Shown here: positions 33,574-42,097 of the stretch, one piece after another | How positions within the stretch are numbered: position 1 is the first letter of the stretch | Layout: the number at the start of each line of letters is the position of its first letter | NCBI RefSeq assembly: GCF_963977235.1 | Contig: NZ_CAXBOD010000002.1 | Span: forward strand, 248,001 to 312,000 | From: Albimonas sp963977235 | GTDB taxonomy: Bacteria > Pseudomonadota > Alphaproteobacteria > Rhodobacterales > Rhodobacteraceae | Reading direction: 5' to 3' | Length of the DNA stretch: 64,000 nt | Translations under genes and position numbers: made by a program | The notes under the pieces: generated by a model | What the model was told of the DNA's origin: nothing | The model's database searches: none | What the model saw: the letters and a program-made list of their open reading frames with translations, nothing else

Positions 33574-34731
33574 ATGTCCAAACGGGATTTCTACGAGGTG
33601 CTTGGCCTGTCCAAGGGCGCCTCGGAAGACGAGATCAAGAAGGCCTATCGCAAGAAGGCCAAGGAACATCACCCCGACCGCAACCCGGACGACGCCTCGG
33701 CCGAGGCGAAGTTCAAGGAGGTCAACGAAGCCTACGACCACCTCAAGGACCCGCAGAAGAAGGCGGCCTACGATCAGTTCGGTCATGCGGCCTTCGACGG
33801 CTCGGGCGGCATGGGCGGGGGCTTCCGCCCCGGCGGCGGGCCGGGGCAGGGCGACTTCGGCTCGGCCTTCTCGGACGTGTTCGAGGATCTGTTCGGCGAC
33901 TTCATGGGCGGCCAGCGCGGCGGCCCGCGGCGACGCGGCGGCGCGGCGCGGGGCTCTGACCTGCGCTACAACCTGCGCGTGACGCTCGAGGACGCCTTCA
34001 AGGGCAAGACCGAGACCATCCAGGTCCCCGGCTCGGTCCAGTGCGAGGCCTGCTCGGGCACCGGCGCCGAGGGCGGCGCCCAGCCCGCGGCCTGTCCGAC
34101 CTGCTCGGGGCTGGGCAAGGTGAGGGCTCAGCAGGGCTTCTTCACCATCGAGCGGACCTGCCCGACCTGCGCGGGCCGCGGTTCGGTCGTGAAGAACCCG
34201 TGCAAGGTCTGCAACGGCGCCACCCGCGTCCAGAAGGACCGCCGCCTGAACGTCAACATCCCCGCGGGCGTCGAGACCGGCACCCGCATCCGCCTCGCCG
34301 GCGAAGGCGAGGCCGGGGTGATGGGCGGCCCCTCGGGCGACCTCTACATCTTCATCGAGGTGGGCGCGCACCCGATCTTCGAGCGGGAGGGCCCCGACCT
34401 GCACTGCCGGATCCCGGTGCCGATGACCACCGCCGCGCTCGGCGGAGAGATCGAGGCGCCGCTGATCGACGGCGGCCGCTCGCGCGTGAAGGTCCCCTCG
34501 GGCGTGCAGTCGGGCAAGCAGCTTCGCCTGCGCGAGAAGGGCATGCCGACGCTCCGCGGCGGGCGCCGCGGCGACCTCTACCTCGAGCTTGCGGTCGAGA
34601 CGCCGGTGAACCTGACCGCCAAGCAGAAGGAGCTGCTCAAGGAGTTCGAGGACGCGGGCAAGGACAACTCGCCCGGCACCTCGGATTTCTTCTCCAAGGT
34701 GAAGTCCTTCTGGGACGGGATGACCGGCTGA
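33574..34731 (+). CDS. dnaJ: Hsp40 co-chaperone DnaJ
   Basis: 385 residues. The J domain has the HPD triad in KEHHPDRNPD. A Gly/Phe-rich linker (about 75-125) is followed by the zinc domain with four CxxCxG repeats (CEACSGTG, CPTCSGLG, CPTCAGRG, CKVCNGAT), the last lacking the final Gly. The C-terminal substrate domain has GVQSGKQLRLREKGMP. It stimulates the DnaK ATPase and delivers unfolded clients. It is the second gene of the heat-shock unit and is followed by a clear terminator. Confidence 0.97.
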   Translation: MSKRDFYEVLGLSKGASEDEIKKAYRKKAKEHHPDRNPDDASAEAKFKEVNEAYDHLKDPQKKAAYDQFGHAAFDGSGGMGGGFRPGGGPGQGDFGSAFSDVFEDLFGDFMGGQRGGPRRRGGAARGSDLRYNLRVTLEDAFKGKTETIQVPGSVQCEACSGTGAEGGAQPAACPTCSGLGKVRAQQGFFTIERTCPTCAGRGSVVKNPCKVCNGATRVQKDRRLNVNIPAGVETGTRIRLAGEGEAGVMGGPSGDLYIFIEVGAHPIFEREGPDLHCRIPVPMTTAALGGEIEAPLIDGGRSRVKVPSGVQSGKQLRLREKGMPTLRGGRRGDLYLELAVETPVNLTAKQKELLKEFEDAGKDNSPGTSDFFSKVKSFWDGMTG

Positions 34732-34761
34732 GGCGACGGAGCCGACGCGCCCGGACGTATC

Positions 34762-34792
34762 AGAAAGGCCCCCGCAATGCGGGGGCCTTTCT
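34762..34792 (+). terminator. Rho-independent terminator of dnaKJ
   Basis: A 14-bp stem, AGAAAGGCCCCCGC / GCGGGGGCCTTTCT, with an AAT loop and CTT after it, 30 bases beyond the dnaJ stop. It is the clearest intrinsic terminator in the window. Confidence 0.9.
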
Positions 34793-34851
34793 TGCAGCGC
34801 GGCGCCACGGAAATGGCCCGATCCGGCCATGCGCCGGCGCCGCCCGGTCCC

Positions 34852-37392
34852 CTAGCTGCGGACCCGAGCAGACAAAAAGGAGGAGCGTCCGTGACCCCCC
34901 GTTCCCAGTCGTCCCAAGACCCGTCGTCCCCCCGCCGCGCGGCGCGTCGCGGCCGGCTTCCCTCCCCGCCCTCGACCCTGTCGATGATCGCGTTGGGGGC
35001 GCTGCTGGTCTCTTCCGTCGCGCTCTCGGTCCCGGCTTTCGCCGCCCAGCCGCTGGCCGAACCCTCCGGCAAGGCCGAGAAGCGCGAGATGCGCCGCGAG
35101 CTGCGCGAGGAATGGCTCGAGGACGCCGACGCCGCCGCGGACCGCCTGCAGACGGCGATCAAGGCCGCCGGGCGCGAGGGCGAAACGCTCGACGCCCGCA
35201 TCTCCAAGGCGATGGAGGCCGACCAGGCCCTTCAGACGCAGCTCAGGCTCGCCCAGGCCGCCTCGGGCGGATCCCAGCCCGCGCGCCCTGCGCCCGAGCG
35301 TCCCGCCCGGGAGGCCCGGGCCGAGGCGCCCGAGCAGTGCCGCGGCCGGCTGGTGGTCGAGGGCGAGGGGATCGAGACCGCGACCCCCGACGTGCTGCGC
35401 GTGAGCTTTGGCGCCGACGCGCGCGCCGAAGGTCCGGGGGAGGCGCTCTCGCGCGCCTCGCAGGCGACCAAGTCGCTGCTCGACGCGGTTCTGGCGGCCG
35501 GCGTGGCGCGCGAGGACGTCTCGACCACGCAGGTCTCGCTGAACCCGGTCTACGAGCGCTCCGACCGGGCCGACCGCAACGCCCCGCCCGAGATCGTCGC
35601 CTGGGAGGCCGGGTCGAGCCTGGCGGTGACGCTCAAGGACGTTTCGGGCTTCGGGGCGCTGGCGACGGCGGCGACGGAGGCGGGGGCGACCCGGATCTCT
35701 GGCGTCAGCTTCGCGGTGTCGGACGAGAAGGACCGGCTGGAGGCCGCCCGCATGGCGGCCGTGAAAGCGGCGCTGGCGCGCGCGGATCTGCTGGCGCAGG
35801 CCGCCGGCGCCCGCGTCGGCGCGATCCTCGAGCTGAGCGAGAGCGGCATCTCGATCCCCGGCCCGCGACCGATGTTCGCGCGCGCCGCGGTCTCCGAGGC
35901 TTCGATGTCCGACATGCCCCTCGCCGAGGGGGCGCAGGAGCTGCGCGCCTCGGTCAACCTGACGGTCGAGCTCTGCCAGTGAGCCGCGCCTGACGACCGC
36001 CTGTCCGCCCACCCGGGCGGGCAGGCGCGCACGGCCCGAACCTGGCGCATCCTCCCCGCCCTCGCCCTCCGCGATCCGCCGCAGCCCCCCGCCCGCGAGC
36101 CCCACCCACCCACCCCGGCCGCGGGCGGGGGGCTGCGGCTGGCGGGGCGCCGGGAAGCGGATCCGCGACAGAGGGTCGGGAGGCGAGGCCGGGACGGGTG
36201 ATGGGAAGACTTGCGTGCCGCCGGCGCCCTCGGCCACCCCTTCCCCATCGAAGTTCCCGCGCACGAGCGAGGTCCAGGCCAGCGCCTTCGCGAAGGTGTC
36301 CGCCCGGCCCGGTTCGGGCGGGCGGGGTGCGCTCCAGAACCCCGCCAGCGGCTGCGGGTCGACCAGCCCCTCGCGGTCGAAGATCGCCCGCCCCAGCACC
36401 TTCACCGGCAGGCCCTGCCGCAGCGCCGAGAGGCCCACGGTCGAGTTCACCGTCACCAGCCCCGCCGCGCGCTCCAGCATCGCCGAAAGGTCGCCGCCCT
36501 CGATCACCTCGACCCGCGCCTCGGCGCCGTGGCGCGCTGCGGTCTCGCGCAGCAGGCGCCGCCAGGGGGTGAGGCCGTTGTCGACCGGGTGTTCCTTGAC
36601 CAGCAGGCGCGCCTCGGGGGGCGCATGCAGGGCGAAGCTGCGCACCACGGCCCTGGCCGTCTCGCGCAGGTCGGGGTCGGGACCATGAGCGCGGATCTGG
36701 AAATCGGTGCGCAGTTGCAGCGGGAACAGGAACAGGGGGGCGTCGCCGGCGCCCCACGCCTGCCAGACTTCCGCGGCATGGGCCCGGTCGCGCCGGGCCC
36801 GGAGCATCTTCCACAGAAAGCCGCCGTATTCGGCCAGCGGGTGCCAGGTCTGGTGGCGGCGATAACCGGGATGGGTGGCCCACGACAGCGCCAGGTTCGA
36901 CAGGTTCCAGGCGATGTCCATCGCCGCGTAGTGGAGGAACGAGGATCGGTAGAGCCGCGTCTCGGCCGGCGTCTCGCCGCGGGCGGCCAGCGCCTCGATC
37001 GCGGCCCAGTCGGTGGGGAAGGGCGCGCCGGCGCCGCCGCCGTCGGGCTCGACCGTCAGCCAGTCGGGGCGCACGTAGCCAAGCTCCACATGGTGCACGC
37101 GCACGCCGAGCGCCTGGGCCCGGTCGACGGCGGGACGGTGCAGCGGACGGTTGTCGCCCAGCAGCACCAGGTCGGTGACGCCCTCGCGGGTCATGACCTC
37201 GGCGACGTGGCGGGGCCAGTCCTCGAACGCGCCGCGCCACGAGAGGCCGCCCCCCCGCCGCCAGAACAGCGCGTCGCCGGGGCAGAGATGCAGGCGCAGG
37301 ACGCGAGCGCCGCGGGCCTCGAGCGCGTCGCCGAGGTGCGAGAAGAAGAACGACGAGGGGCCCTGCAGCAGCAGCGCGCACCGCTCGGCCAT
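34852..37392 (-). CDS. KpsS-like capsule polysaccharide (Kdo-linker) transferase, no stop at expected end
   Basis: The family domain covers about 36215-37392 (about 390 residues): LLLQGPSSFFFSHLGDALEARG, HHVELGYVRPDWLTVEP, LVKEHPVDNGLTPW and TVNSTVGLSALRQGLPV. These are the KpsS/LipB signatures of enzymes that build the poly-Kdo linker on the lipid anchor of capsules. The expected stop is missing. The frame stays open through the palindrome at 36079 and the full antisense of the SIMPL gene, to a TGA at 34852. The 450-residue tail has no recognisable domain. A lost stop, an indel or a sequencing error is likely. ATG 37392 has GGGAGA upstream. Confidence 0.65.
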   Translation of the reverse strand: MAERCALLLQGPSSFFFSHLGDALEARGARVLRLHLCPGDALFWRRGGGLSWRGAFEDWPRHVAEVMTREGVTDLVLLGDNRPLHRPAVDRAQALGVRVHHVELGYVRPDWLTVEPDGGGAGAPFPTDWAAIEALAARGETPAETRLYRSSFLHYAAMDIAWNLSNLALSWATHPGYRRHQTWHPLAEYGGFLWKMLRARRDRAHAAEVWQAWGAGDAPLFLFPLQLRTDFQIRAHGPDPDLRETARAVVRSFALHAPPEARLLVKEHPVDNGLTPWRRLLRETAARHGAEARVEVIEGGDLSAMLERAAGLVTVNSTVGLSALRQGLPVKVLGRAIFDREGLVDPQPLAGFWSAPRPPEPGRADTFAKALAWTSLVRGNFDGEGVAEGAGGTQVFPSPVPASPPDPLSRIRFPAPRQPQPPARGRGGWVGLAGGGLRRIAEGEGGEDAPGSGRARLPARVGGQAVVRRGSLAELDRQVDRGAQLLRPLGEGHVGHRSLGDRGAREHRSRAGDRDAALAQLEDRADAGAGGLRQQIRARQRRFHGRHAGGLQPVLLVRHREADARDPGRPRLRRRRRQRPEARNVLERHRQARPGLPGDDLGRGVAVGPVGALVDRVQRDLRGRDVLARHAGRQNRVEQRLGRLRGARERLPRTFGARVGAKAHAQHVGGRGLDPLALDHQPAAALLGRLGPGLPGGTLGRRARGLGSARGGLGEPELRLKGLVGLHRLGDAGVERFALAPGGLDRRLQAVRGGVGVLEPFLAQLAAHLALLGLAGGFGQRLGGESRDRERDGRDQQRPQRDHRQGRGRGGKPAATRRAAGGRRVLGRLGTGGHGRSSFLSARVRS
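34891..35982 (+). CDS. SIMPL domain (DUF541) periplasmic protein
   Basis: 363 residues. GTG start at 34891 with AAGGAGGAG upstream. A long signal or anchor segment (MIALGALLVSSVALSVPAFA) follows 30 polar residues. Then comes a charged helical stretch (about 55-115) and the SIMPL domain from LVVEGEGIETATPDVLRVSFG, with VAREDVSTTQVSLNPVY, SLAVTLKDVSGFG and ARADLLAQAAGARVG. SIMPL proteins are oligomeric envelope proteins of uncertain function, some linked to oxidative stress. The whole gene is antisense to the open frame of the KpsS-like gene coming from the right. Confidence 0.85.
   Translation: MTPRSQSSQDPSSPRRAARRGRLPSPPSTLSMIALGALLVSSVALSVPAFAAQPLAEPSGKAEKREMRRELREEWLEDADAAADRLQTAIKAAGREGETLDARISKAMEADQALQTQLRLAQAASGGSQPARPAPERPAREARAEAPEQCRGRLVVEGEGIETATPDVLRVSFGADARAEGPGEALSRASQATKSLLDAVLAAGVAREDVSTTQVSLNPVYERSDRADRNAPPEIVAWEAGSSLAVTLKDVSGFGALATAATEAGATRISGVSFAVSDEKDRLEAARMAAVKAALARADLLAQAAGARVGAILELSESGISIPGPRPMFARAAVSEASMSDMPLAEGAQELRASVNLTVELCQ
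35998..36027 (+). terminator. Terminator-like hairpin after SIMPL gene
   Basis: CGCCTG-T-CCGCCC / GGGCGG-G-CAGGCG with an ACCC loop, 15 bases after the stop. No T-run. Confidence 0.5.
36079..36138. repeat. Palindrome-flanked G-quadruplex motif, copy 2
   Basis: A perfect 19-bp inverted repeat (36079-36097 with 36120-36138; arm CCGCAGCCCCCCGCCCGCG). The minus-strand loop reads GGGGTGGGTGGGTGGGG, four G-tracts with one-base T loops. It lies past the SIMPL stop and near the expected C-terminus of the KpsS-like protein. Confidence 0.78.
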
Positions 37393-37626
37393 CGCTCGAT
37401 CTCCCTCGCCCCAACGCGCCCCCGGGGGCGCCGATCCTGTCTGCGCGCCTGTCGGGCGCGCCCGCTTCCGGCCTCGTCCTGCACGCCCGCGCCACGGGGC
37501 GCAAGGCTTCGCGGGGAGGGGCGGCGCGCCGGCGGCATTGACTTGGACCCCGCCCCGGCCTAGCCCACCGCGCGGCGCGAGGACCCGACCCTGCGCCGCA
37601 GGCGCGAGGGGCAAGGGGGCCGCAGC

Positions 37627-38964
37627 ATGGCCGCAGTCAAGGCGGGCGGACCGGACGGCCGCAGGACCCGGGCGCGGCGCGTCCTGTTCCTGCAGGGTCC
37701 GCCGACCGTGTTCTGGCGGGAGCTGGCGGGCGAGTTCGAGGCCCAGGGCCACGAGACCCGCCGTGTGAACCTGTGCACGGCCGACTGGCTGACCTGGCGA
37801 CGCCGGGGCGCGGACTCCTACCGCGGCGTCTTCTCCAACTGGCGCGGCTGGCTGGGGCGCTATCTGGACGCCGAGAGGATCACCGACGTCCTCTACTACG
37901 CCGACCGGCTCCCCTATCATGTGGTCGCGGCCGAAGAGGCCGAGCGCCGCGGCATCGCCTGCCACGCGGTCGAATTCGGCTACCTGCGTCCCGACTGGCT
38001 GACGCTGGAGCGGCGGGGGATGGGGGCCTACTCGCATTTCCCCAACGATCCCCGGACCATCCGGCGCCTGGCCGAGGCCATTGTCGAGAAGCCGCCGCTG
38101 GGTACGCGCTATGCCCACTCGTTCCTGCGCGAGGCGACGGACGAGCTGCTGTTCAACCTGGTCAACGCGCTGTTCTGCTGGCCCTGGCCGTTCTTCGACA
38201 TGGACAAGCGCTACCACCCGCTGACCGACTACCCCAGCTGGATCCCGCGGCTCTTGCGCGGCGACCGGCTGAAGCGGCAGGCCGAGGCGGTGGTGGCCGA
38301 ATGCGTCGCGGGCGCCTGGCCCTATCACCTGTTCGCGCTGCAGATCGAGGCGGATTACCAGCTGCGCGACAACTCCCCCTACGAGACGCTGGCCCAACCC
38401 ATCAACGAGGTGATCGCCTCGTTCGCCCGCCACGCGCCGGCGGGGCATCGGCTGGTGTTCAAGCTGCATCCGCTCGACAACGGGCTGGAGAACTGGCCGG
38501 GCCTGGTGCGCCGGCGGGCCGAGGCCGAGGGAGTGGGCGACCGGGTGATCGCCATCGACGGGGGGGACCTGGAGGCGCTTCTGCGCCACGCGAACGGGGC
38601 GCTGTCGGTGAACTCGACCGTGGGGCTGCACGCGATCCGGGCGGGGACGCCGACGCTGGCGCTGGGGCCGGCGGTCTACGATGTGGCGGGCCTGACCCAC
38701 CAGGGGCCGCTGGCGAGCTTCTGGGCCTCGCCCGAGCCGGTGGACGCGAACCTCGCCGCCGACCTGATGAAGGTGCTGGCGGACACGATCCAGGTGAAGG
38801 GCTCGTTCTACAATCCCGCCGGGCGGGCGCTGGCGGCGCAGGAGATCGTGCGCCGCGTCGCGGCCGGAGAGGTCAACGAGCCTGGCGCCTTCGTGCCCCG
38901 CCCGCCGCGCCTGCCGGTGCGCCGCCGCGACGCGGACGTGGCCTTCGCCGCCGCCAACGGCTGA
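37627..38964 (+). CDS. KpsS-like capsule polysaccharide transferase, second copy
   Basis: 445 residues. VLFLQGPPTVFWRELAGEFEAQG at the N-terminus, CHAVEFGYLRPDWLTLE, LVFKLHPLDNGLENW and SVNSTVGLHAIRAGTP show the same KpsS/LipB fold as the divergent gene to its left, to which it is clearly paralogous. It probably transfers beta-Kdo residues onto phosphatidylglycerol as the anchor of an ABC-exported polysaccharide, on the cytoplasmic face. The start has GGCAAGGGG upstream. The divergent pair shares a 234-bp control region. Unlike typical loci, no KpsC-like gene is adjacent. Confidence 0.85.
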   Translation: MAAVKAGGPDGRRTRARRVLFLQGPPTVFWRELAGEFEAQGHETRRVNLCTADWLTWRRRGADSYRGVFSNWRGWLGRYLDAERITDVLYYADRLPYHVVAAEEAERRGIACHAVEFGYLRPDWLTLERRGMGAYSHFPNDPRTIRRLAEAIVEKPPLGTRYAHSFLREATDELLFNLVNALFCWPWPFFDMDKRYHPLTDYPSWIPRLLRGDRLKRQAEAVVAECVAGAWPYHLFALQIEADYQLRDNSPYETLAQPINEVIASFARHAPAGHRLVFKLHPLDNGLENWPGLVRRRAEAEGVGDRVIAIDGGDLEALLRHANGALSVNSTVGLHAIRAGTPTLALGPAVYDVAGLTHQGPLASFWASPEPVDANLAADLMKVLADTIQVKGSFYNPAGRALAAQEIVRRVAAGEVNEPGAFVPRPPRLPVRRRDADVAFAAANG

Positions 38965-38991
38965 TCGGCCGCTCGGACGCCGAGGTCTCTC

Positions 38992-39068
38992 CCGCCGCCG
39001 CGCACGGGCCCCCGACGCCCCCCCCACCCGCCCACCCGGGCGCGCCGGGACCCCGTGCGCGGCGGCGG
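38992..39068. repeat. Palindrome-flanked G-quadruplex motif, copy 3
   Basis: A perfect 17-bp inverted repeat (CCGCCGCCGCGCACGGG at 38992-39008 with its complement at 39052-39068). The loop carries the same core as copy 1 (39020-39046), reading GGGTGGGCGGGTGGGG on the minus strand. It lies 28 bases after the KpsS-like stop. Confidence 0.78.
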
Positions 39069-39110
39069 AGGCCCGGGCGCGCGGGCGGCCCGAAAGGCGG
39101 ATGGCCACGC

Positions 39111-39133
39111 AAAAGGGGGCCCCGCGGCCCCCT
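39111..39133 (-). terminator. Rho-independent terminator of the Wza-type gene
   Basis: On the minus strand, AGGGGGCC-GCGG-GGCCCCCT followed by TTTTGC, 29 bases after the stop at 39162. Confidence 0.75.
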
Positions 39134-39161
39134 CTCGTCGTCGTCACGGCCCCTGCGGCCG

Positions 39162-40373
39162 TCAGTCCAGCGTGTTCAGCAGGCGCAGCGTCTGGGTGGT
39201 GGGCGAGAGCGCGTCGTCGACCACGCTCAGCACCTTGCCCGCCTGGGCCAGCTCCGAGTTGGCGGTGTAGATGATGTCGCCGTCCTCCATCGCGAAGCGC
39301 CGCGCGAGGAAGAACGAGCCCGGATCCGACAGGTCGAGCCCGTAGACGATCGGCGTCGTCGCGGCCCCCGCCTCCGGCGTGGCCGCGGGACCGGCCAGCG
39401 CCATCGCCACCTCGGGGTTCTCATAGCGGAACACGAACACCGAGCGCGGATCGGCGCGCCGGTCGTCGAGCCCGCCGGCCTCGGCGATGGCCTGGTCGAG
39501 GGTCACCACCTCGGTCGAGAAGTTGATCCGGCGCGCCCGCCCGTTGGCCCCCAGCGAGGTGAAGCTCTGCCCGATGTCGAGCGCCGCGATCACGTCGCCC
39601 GAGCGCACGCGCACGTTCTGCGCAGGCTCGCGCAGGATCCGCGCCAGGTGCGCCTCGGCTTGCACGTCGCCGCGGGTCAGACGGATCAGGGTCCGGTGCG
39701 CGGGCGTCCGCGAGCCGCCCGAGGCCGCCAGCACGTCCAGCACCCGCTCGCCCACCCCGTTCAGCTGCACCCGCCCGGCATTGCCGATCGCGTCGCCCAG
39801 CACCGTCACCGAGGACACCGGCGACTGCTGGATGGTGACGATCACCTGCGGCTCGATCGCCTTGCCCTCCAGCGCCGAGACGATGGCCGAGGCCACCGCG
39901 TCCGGCGTGCGGCCGGTGGCGCTGATCCGGCCCGCATAGGGCACGCTGATCCGCCCGTCGGGACCGATGCGCTGGTTGGGCAGGGCGGCGCCGCGGCTCT
40001 CGCTGTTCTGGGTCGAGAACAGACCGCCCTCGACCGCCTCCCAGATGGTGATGCCCACCACGTCGCCCACCCGCAGGACCTGCGCGTCCGCGGCGCCGCG
40101 GCCGGCGAGATCGGCGGGGGGCTCGGCGCGGCTTCGCTCGAGCACCTCGATCGCCGCGGGGTTCAGGATGGCGTAGGCGTAGGGCAGGACCGTCGCCCCG
40201 GGATCGGCGGCCGCCTGGCGCACCGTGTCGCCCGAGGGGCCCGAGGCCGGCGCGTAGGCGCAGCCCGCCAGGGCCGCCGCCAGCAGCGTCGCCGCCAGCG
40301 TCCGGGCCCCGCGGCGCATCCCGCCCTGAGCCGCCGACGCGCGCTCGACGCGTCCCGCTTCCGTTGCGCGCAT
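39162..40373 (-). CDS. Polysaccharide export outer-membrane lipoprotein (Wza/KpsD type)
   Basis: 403 residues from ATG 40373, or 385 from ATG 40319. A lipobox LAALAGC-like segment (AAALAGCAYAP) marks the mature N-terminal Cys. The Poly_export domain has RVGDVVGITIWEAVEGGLFS and RIGPDGRISVPYAGRISATG, and is followed by SLBB domains (VTVLGDAIGNAGRVQLNG and later). It forms the outer-membrane channel through which capsule or EPS leaves the cell. It is a single-gene transcript with its own terminator and lies between the KpsS-like genes and the kpsMT-like genes. Confidence 0.9.
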   Translation of the reverse strand: MRATEAGRVERASAAQGGMRRGARTLAATLLAAALAGCAYAPASGPSGDTVRQAAADPGATVLPYAYAILNPAAIEVLERSRAEPPADLAGRGAADAQVLRVGDVVGITIWEAVEGGLFSTQNSESRGAALPNQRIGPDGRISVPYAGRISATGRTPDAVASAIVSALEGKAIEPQVIVTIQQSPVSSVTVLGDAIGNAGRVQLNGVGERVLDVLAASGGSRTPAHRTLIRLTRGDVQAEAHLARILREPAQNVRVRSGDVIAALDIGQSFTSLGANGRARRINFSTEVVTLDQAIAEAGGLDDRRADPRSVFVFRYENPEVAMALAGPAATPEAGAATTPIVYGLDLSDPGSFFLARRFAMEDGDIIYTANSELAQAGKVLSVVDDALSPTTQTLRLLNTLD

Positions 40374-40540
40374 GACGCCCTGTCTCCCGTTCCGCTCGTC
40401 CCTCGGTGCGCGCCTTCTGCCCGGCGCGCTGGCCCTCGCGTCTGTGTGCCCCGCGAAGGGCCCGCAGGCAAGGGCGCAGAGCGGGAAGCGGAGCGGCCGA
40501 GGCGCCGCCCTCGCGCGTGGGCGGCGGCGAGGAAACGGGA

Positions 40541-40954
40541 TCAGTCGTCGCGGCGCCGGCGCATGAACAGGCCGAGCGCGGTCAGCGCCGCCCCCATCAG
40601 CCCCAGCGCGGCGGGCAGGGGGATCGGGGTCGCCTCGATCTGCGCCGGGTCCTTGGCCGAGTCCTGAGCCGAGATCATCGGCGTCCCGGCCAAGGCGGGC
40701 TCGCCGCAGCCGGGCGCATCCAGGCACGGCCAGGCGATCAGCGTGTCGTCCTGCGCCTCGCCGATCGCGGCGGGCGCATGGGACTCGGGGGGCTGCGAGG
40801 CTGCGCTCTCCCCCGGCGCGCCCGCCTGCGCGAAGTCCGGCCGGGCCAGGTCCTGCTGGCTCACGTCCTGCTGGGCAGCGAGCGCCACGCCGGCGGCCAG
40901 CGCCAGCGGCGCGCAGAGGATCAGCGGAATCGGACGGGCGCGTCGGGTCGGCAC
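40541..40954 (-). CDS. Small secreted protein with VPLPA-CTERM-like sorting tail
   Basis: 137 residues from GTG 40954, which has AAGGAGC upstream. The start yields a clean signal peptide (RARPIPLILCAPLALAAGVALAA). The mature part is polar, Gln/Asp/Pro-rich, with two Cys (AWPCLDAPGCGEP). The C-terminus reads TPIPLPAALGLMGAALTALGL then FMRRRRDD: a P-L-P-A motif, one membrane helix and an Arg cluster, the layout of VPLPA-CTERM substrates of exosortase. The protein is probably cut and anchored or released at the surface. An ATG at 41002 is in frame but has no RBS. It is read from the same strand as the Wza-type gene. Confidence 0.75.
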   Translation of the reverse strand: MPTRRARPIPLILCAPLALAAGVALAAQQDVSQQDLARPDFAQAGAPGESAASQPPESHAPAAIGEAQDDTLIAWPCLDAPGCGEPALAGTPMISAQDSAKDPAQIEATPIPLPAALGLMGAALTALGLFMRRRRDD

Positions 40955-41293
40955 TGGAAAGCTCCTTCGTATCGCGACTCGGTCGCGAACCGGCGGCACC
41001 ATGGCCCGGGGATCGTGATAGGATCGTGACGATCTGCGTGCTGCAGCGCCATAGGCTTATGCTGCATTGCGGGATGGAAGCGCAATCCCTGCGGCGCCGG
41101 CGCCACGCTCGCCCGGCCGGCGCGTCGCGCCGCGACCTTCGGGCCGTGTTGGAGCCGCGGCCTTCGGGCCGCCTCGCCAAGCCCCGCGGGGATGTGCTAA
41201 CCGGAGGCTGACGACGTCGCCCGCGATGTCGGACGCCTGTCCGCCCGACGCCCGCCCGCGCGGCGAGGGCCGCCCGGACCTGCTGCTGGAGCC
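40955..41293. promoter_or_regulatory. Divergent control region, CTERM protein / kpsM
   Basis: 339 bases without a gene. It holds a direct repeat of GGATCGTGA at 41010-41018 and 41021-41029, spaced 11 bases (one helical turn), with a third GACGATC after it. This suggests a regulator binding on one DNA face. The right half is GC-rich with no clear signal. Confidence 0.4.
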
Positions 41294-42097
41294 ATGACCG
41301 CCACGAACGCCTCCGTCGCCGAATCTCCGCTGCGCGTGCACCTGCGCGTGGTGATCGCCCTGTTGCGCCGCGAGATGTCGACCAAGTACGGCCGCTCGGT
41401 CGGCGGCTATTTCTGGGCGGTGGCCGAGCCCTGCGGCATGATCTTCATCATGTCCTTCGCCTGGTCCTTCATGTCGCGCAGTCCCGACCTGGGCCAGAGC
41501 TTCGTGGTGTTCTTCGCCACCGGCTTCCTGAGCTTCAACTTCTATCGCAACACCGCCCAGGGCCTGTTCACGGTGGTGCGCAACAACTCGAGCTTGCTCA
41601 AATACCCCAACGTCAACATCTGGGACGCGATCGTCGCCCGCACGGTGCTGCAGACGCTGACCAACTGCATGGTGGCGGTGCTGATCCTGAGCCTCGCGGT
41701 GGGCTTCACCGGCGAGCGGATCTCGTTCGACTTCCCCCGCATCGCCGCCGCGCTGAGCGCGGCCACCGTGCTGGCGATGGGCGCGGGCACGCTGAACGCG
41801 GTGCTGTTCCACATCTTCCCGACCTGGGAGCGGATCTTCAAGATCCTCAACCGGCCGCTGTTCATCATCTCGGGCGTGCTCTACACGCCCGAAAGCAAGC
41901 TGATCCCGGGCCCGGCCATGGACCTGCTGGCGCTGAACCCGCTGGTGCACGTCGTCTCGGCCTTCCGCGAGGGGATCTACCCGGTCTATCACGCCCGCCT
42001 GAACCACCTGGAATACCCGCTGGCGCTGGGCCTGCTGCTGCTGTTCTTCGGCCTGCTGCTGCTGCGCCGCTTCAACGAAAGGCTGCTGGAGCGGTGA
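41294..42097 (+). CDS. kpsM: Capsule exporter ABC-2 permease (KpsM type)
   Basis: 267 residues with six membrane helices. The amphipathic N-terminal segment LLRREMSTKYGRSVGGYFWAV is typical of KpsM/Wzm permeases. The C-terminal part has SGVLYTPESKLIPGPAMDLL and LNPLVHVVSAFREG. With KpsT it moves the lipid-linked polysaccharide across the inner membrane. SD GGAG lies before ATG. Its last codons overlap the kpsT GTG by four bases. Confidence 0.93.
   Translation: MTATNASVAESPLRVHLRVVIALLRREMSTKYGRSVGGYFWAVAEPCGMIFIMSFAWSFMSRSPDLGQSFVVFFATGFLSFNFYRNTAQGLFTVVRNNSSLLKYPNVNIWDAIVARTVLQTLTNCMVAVLILSLAVGFTGERISFDFPRIAAALSAATVLAMGAGTLNAVLFHIFPTWERIFKILNRPLFIISGVLYTPESKLIPGPAMDLLALNPLVHVVSAFREGIYPVYHARLNHLEYPLALGLLLLFFGLLLLRRFNERLLER

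Noticed and set aside
37400..39147. Upstream extension of the left KpsS-like frame through the antisense of the second KpsS-like gene
   Set aside because: The right gene is a clear family member on the plus strand, and ATG 37392 has its own ribosome site at the family N-terminus.
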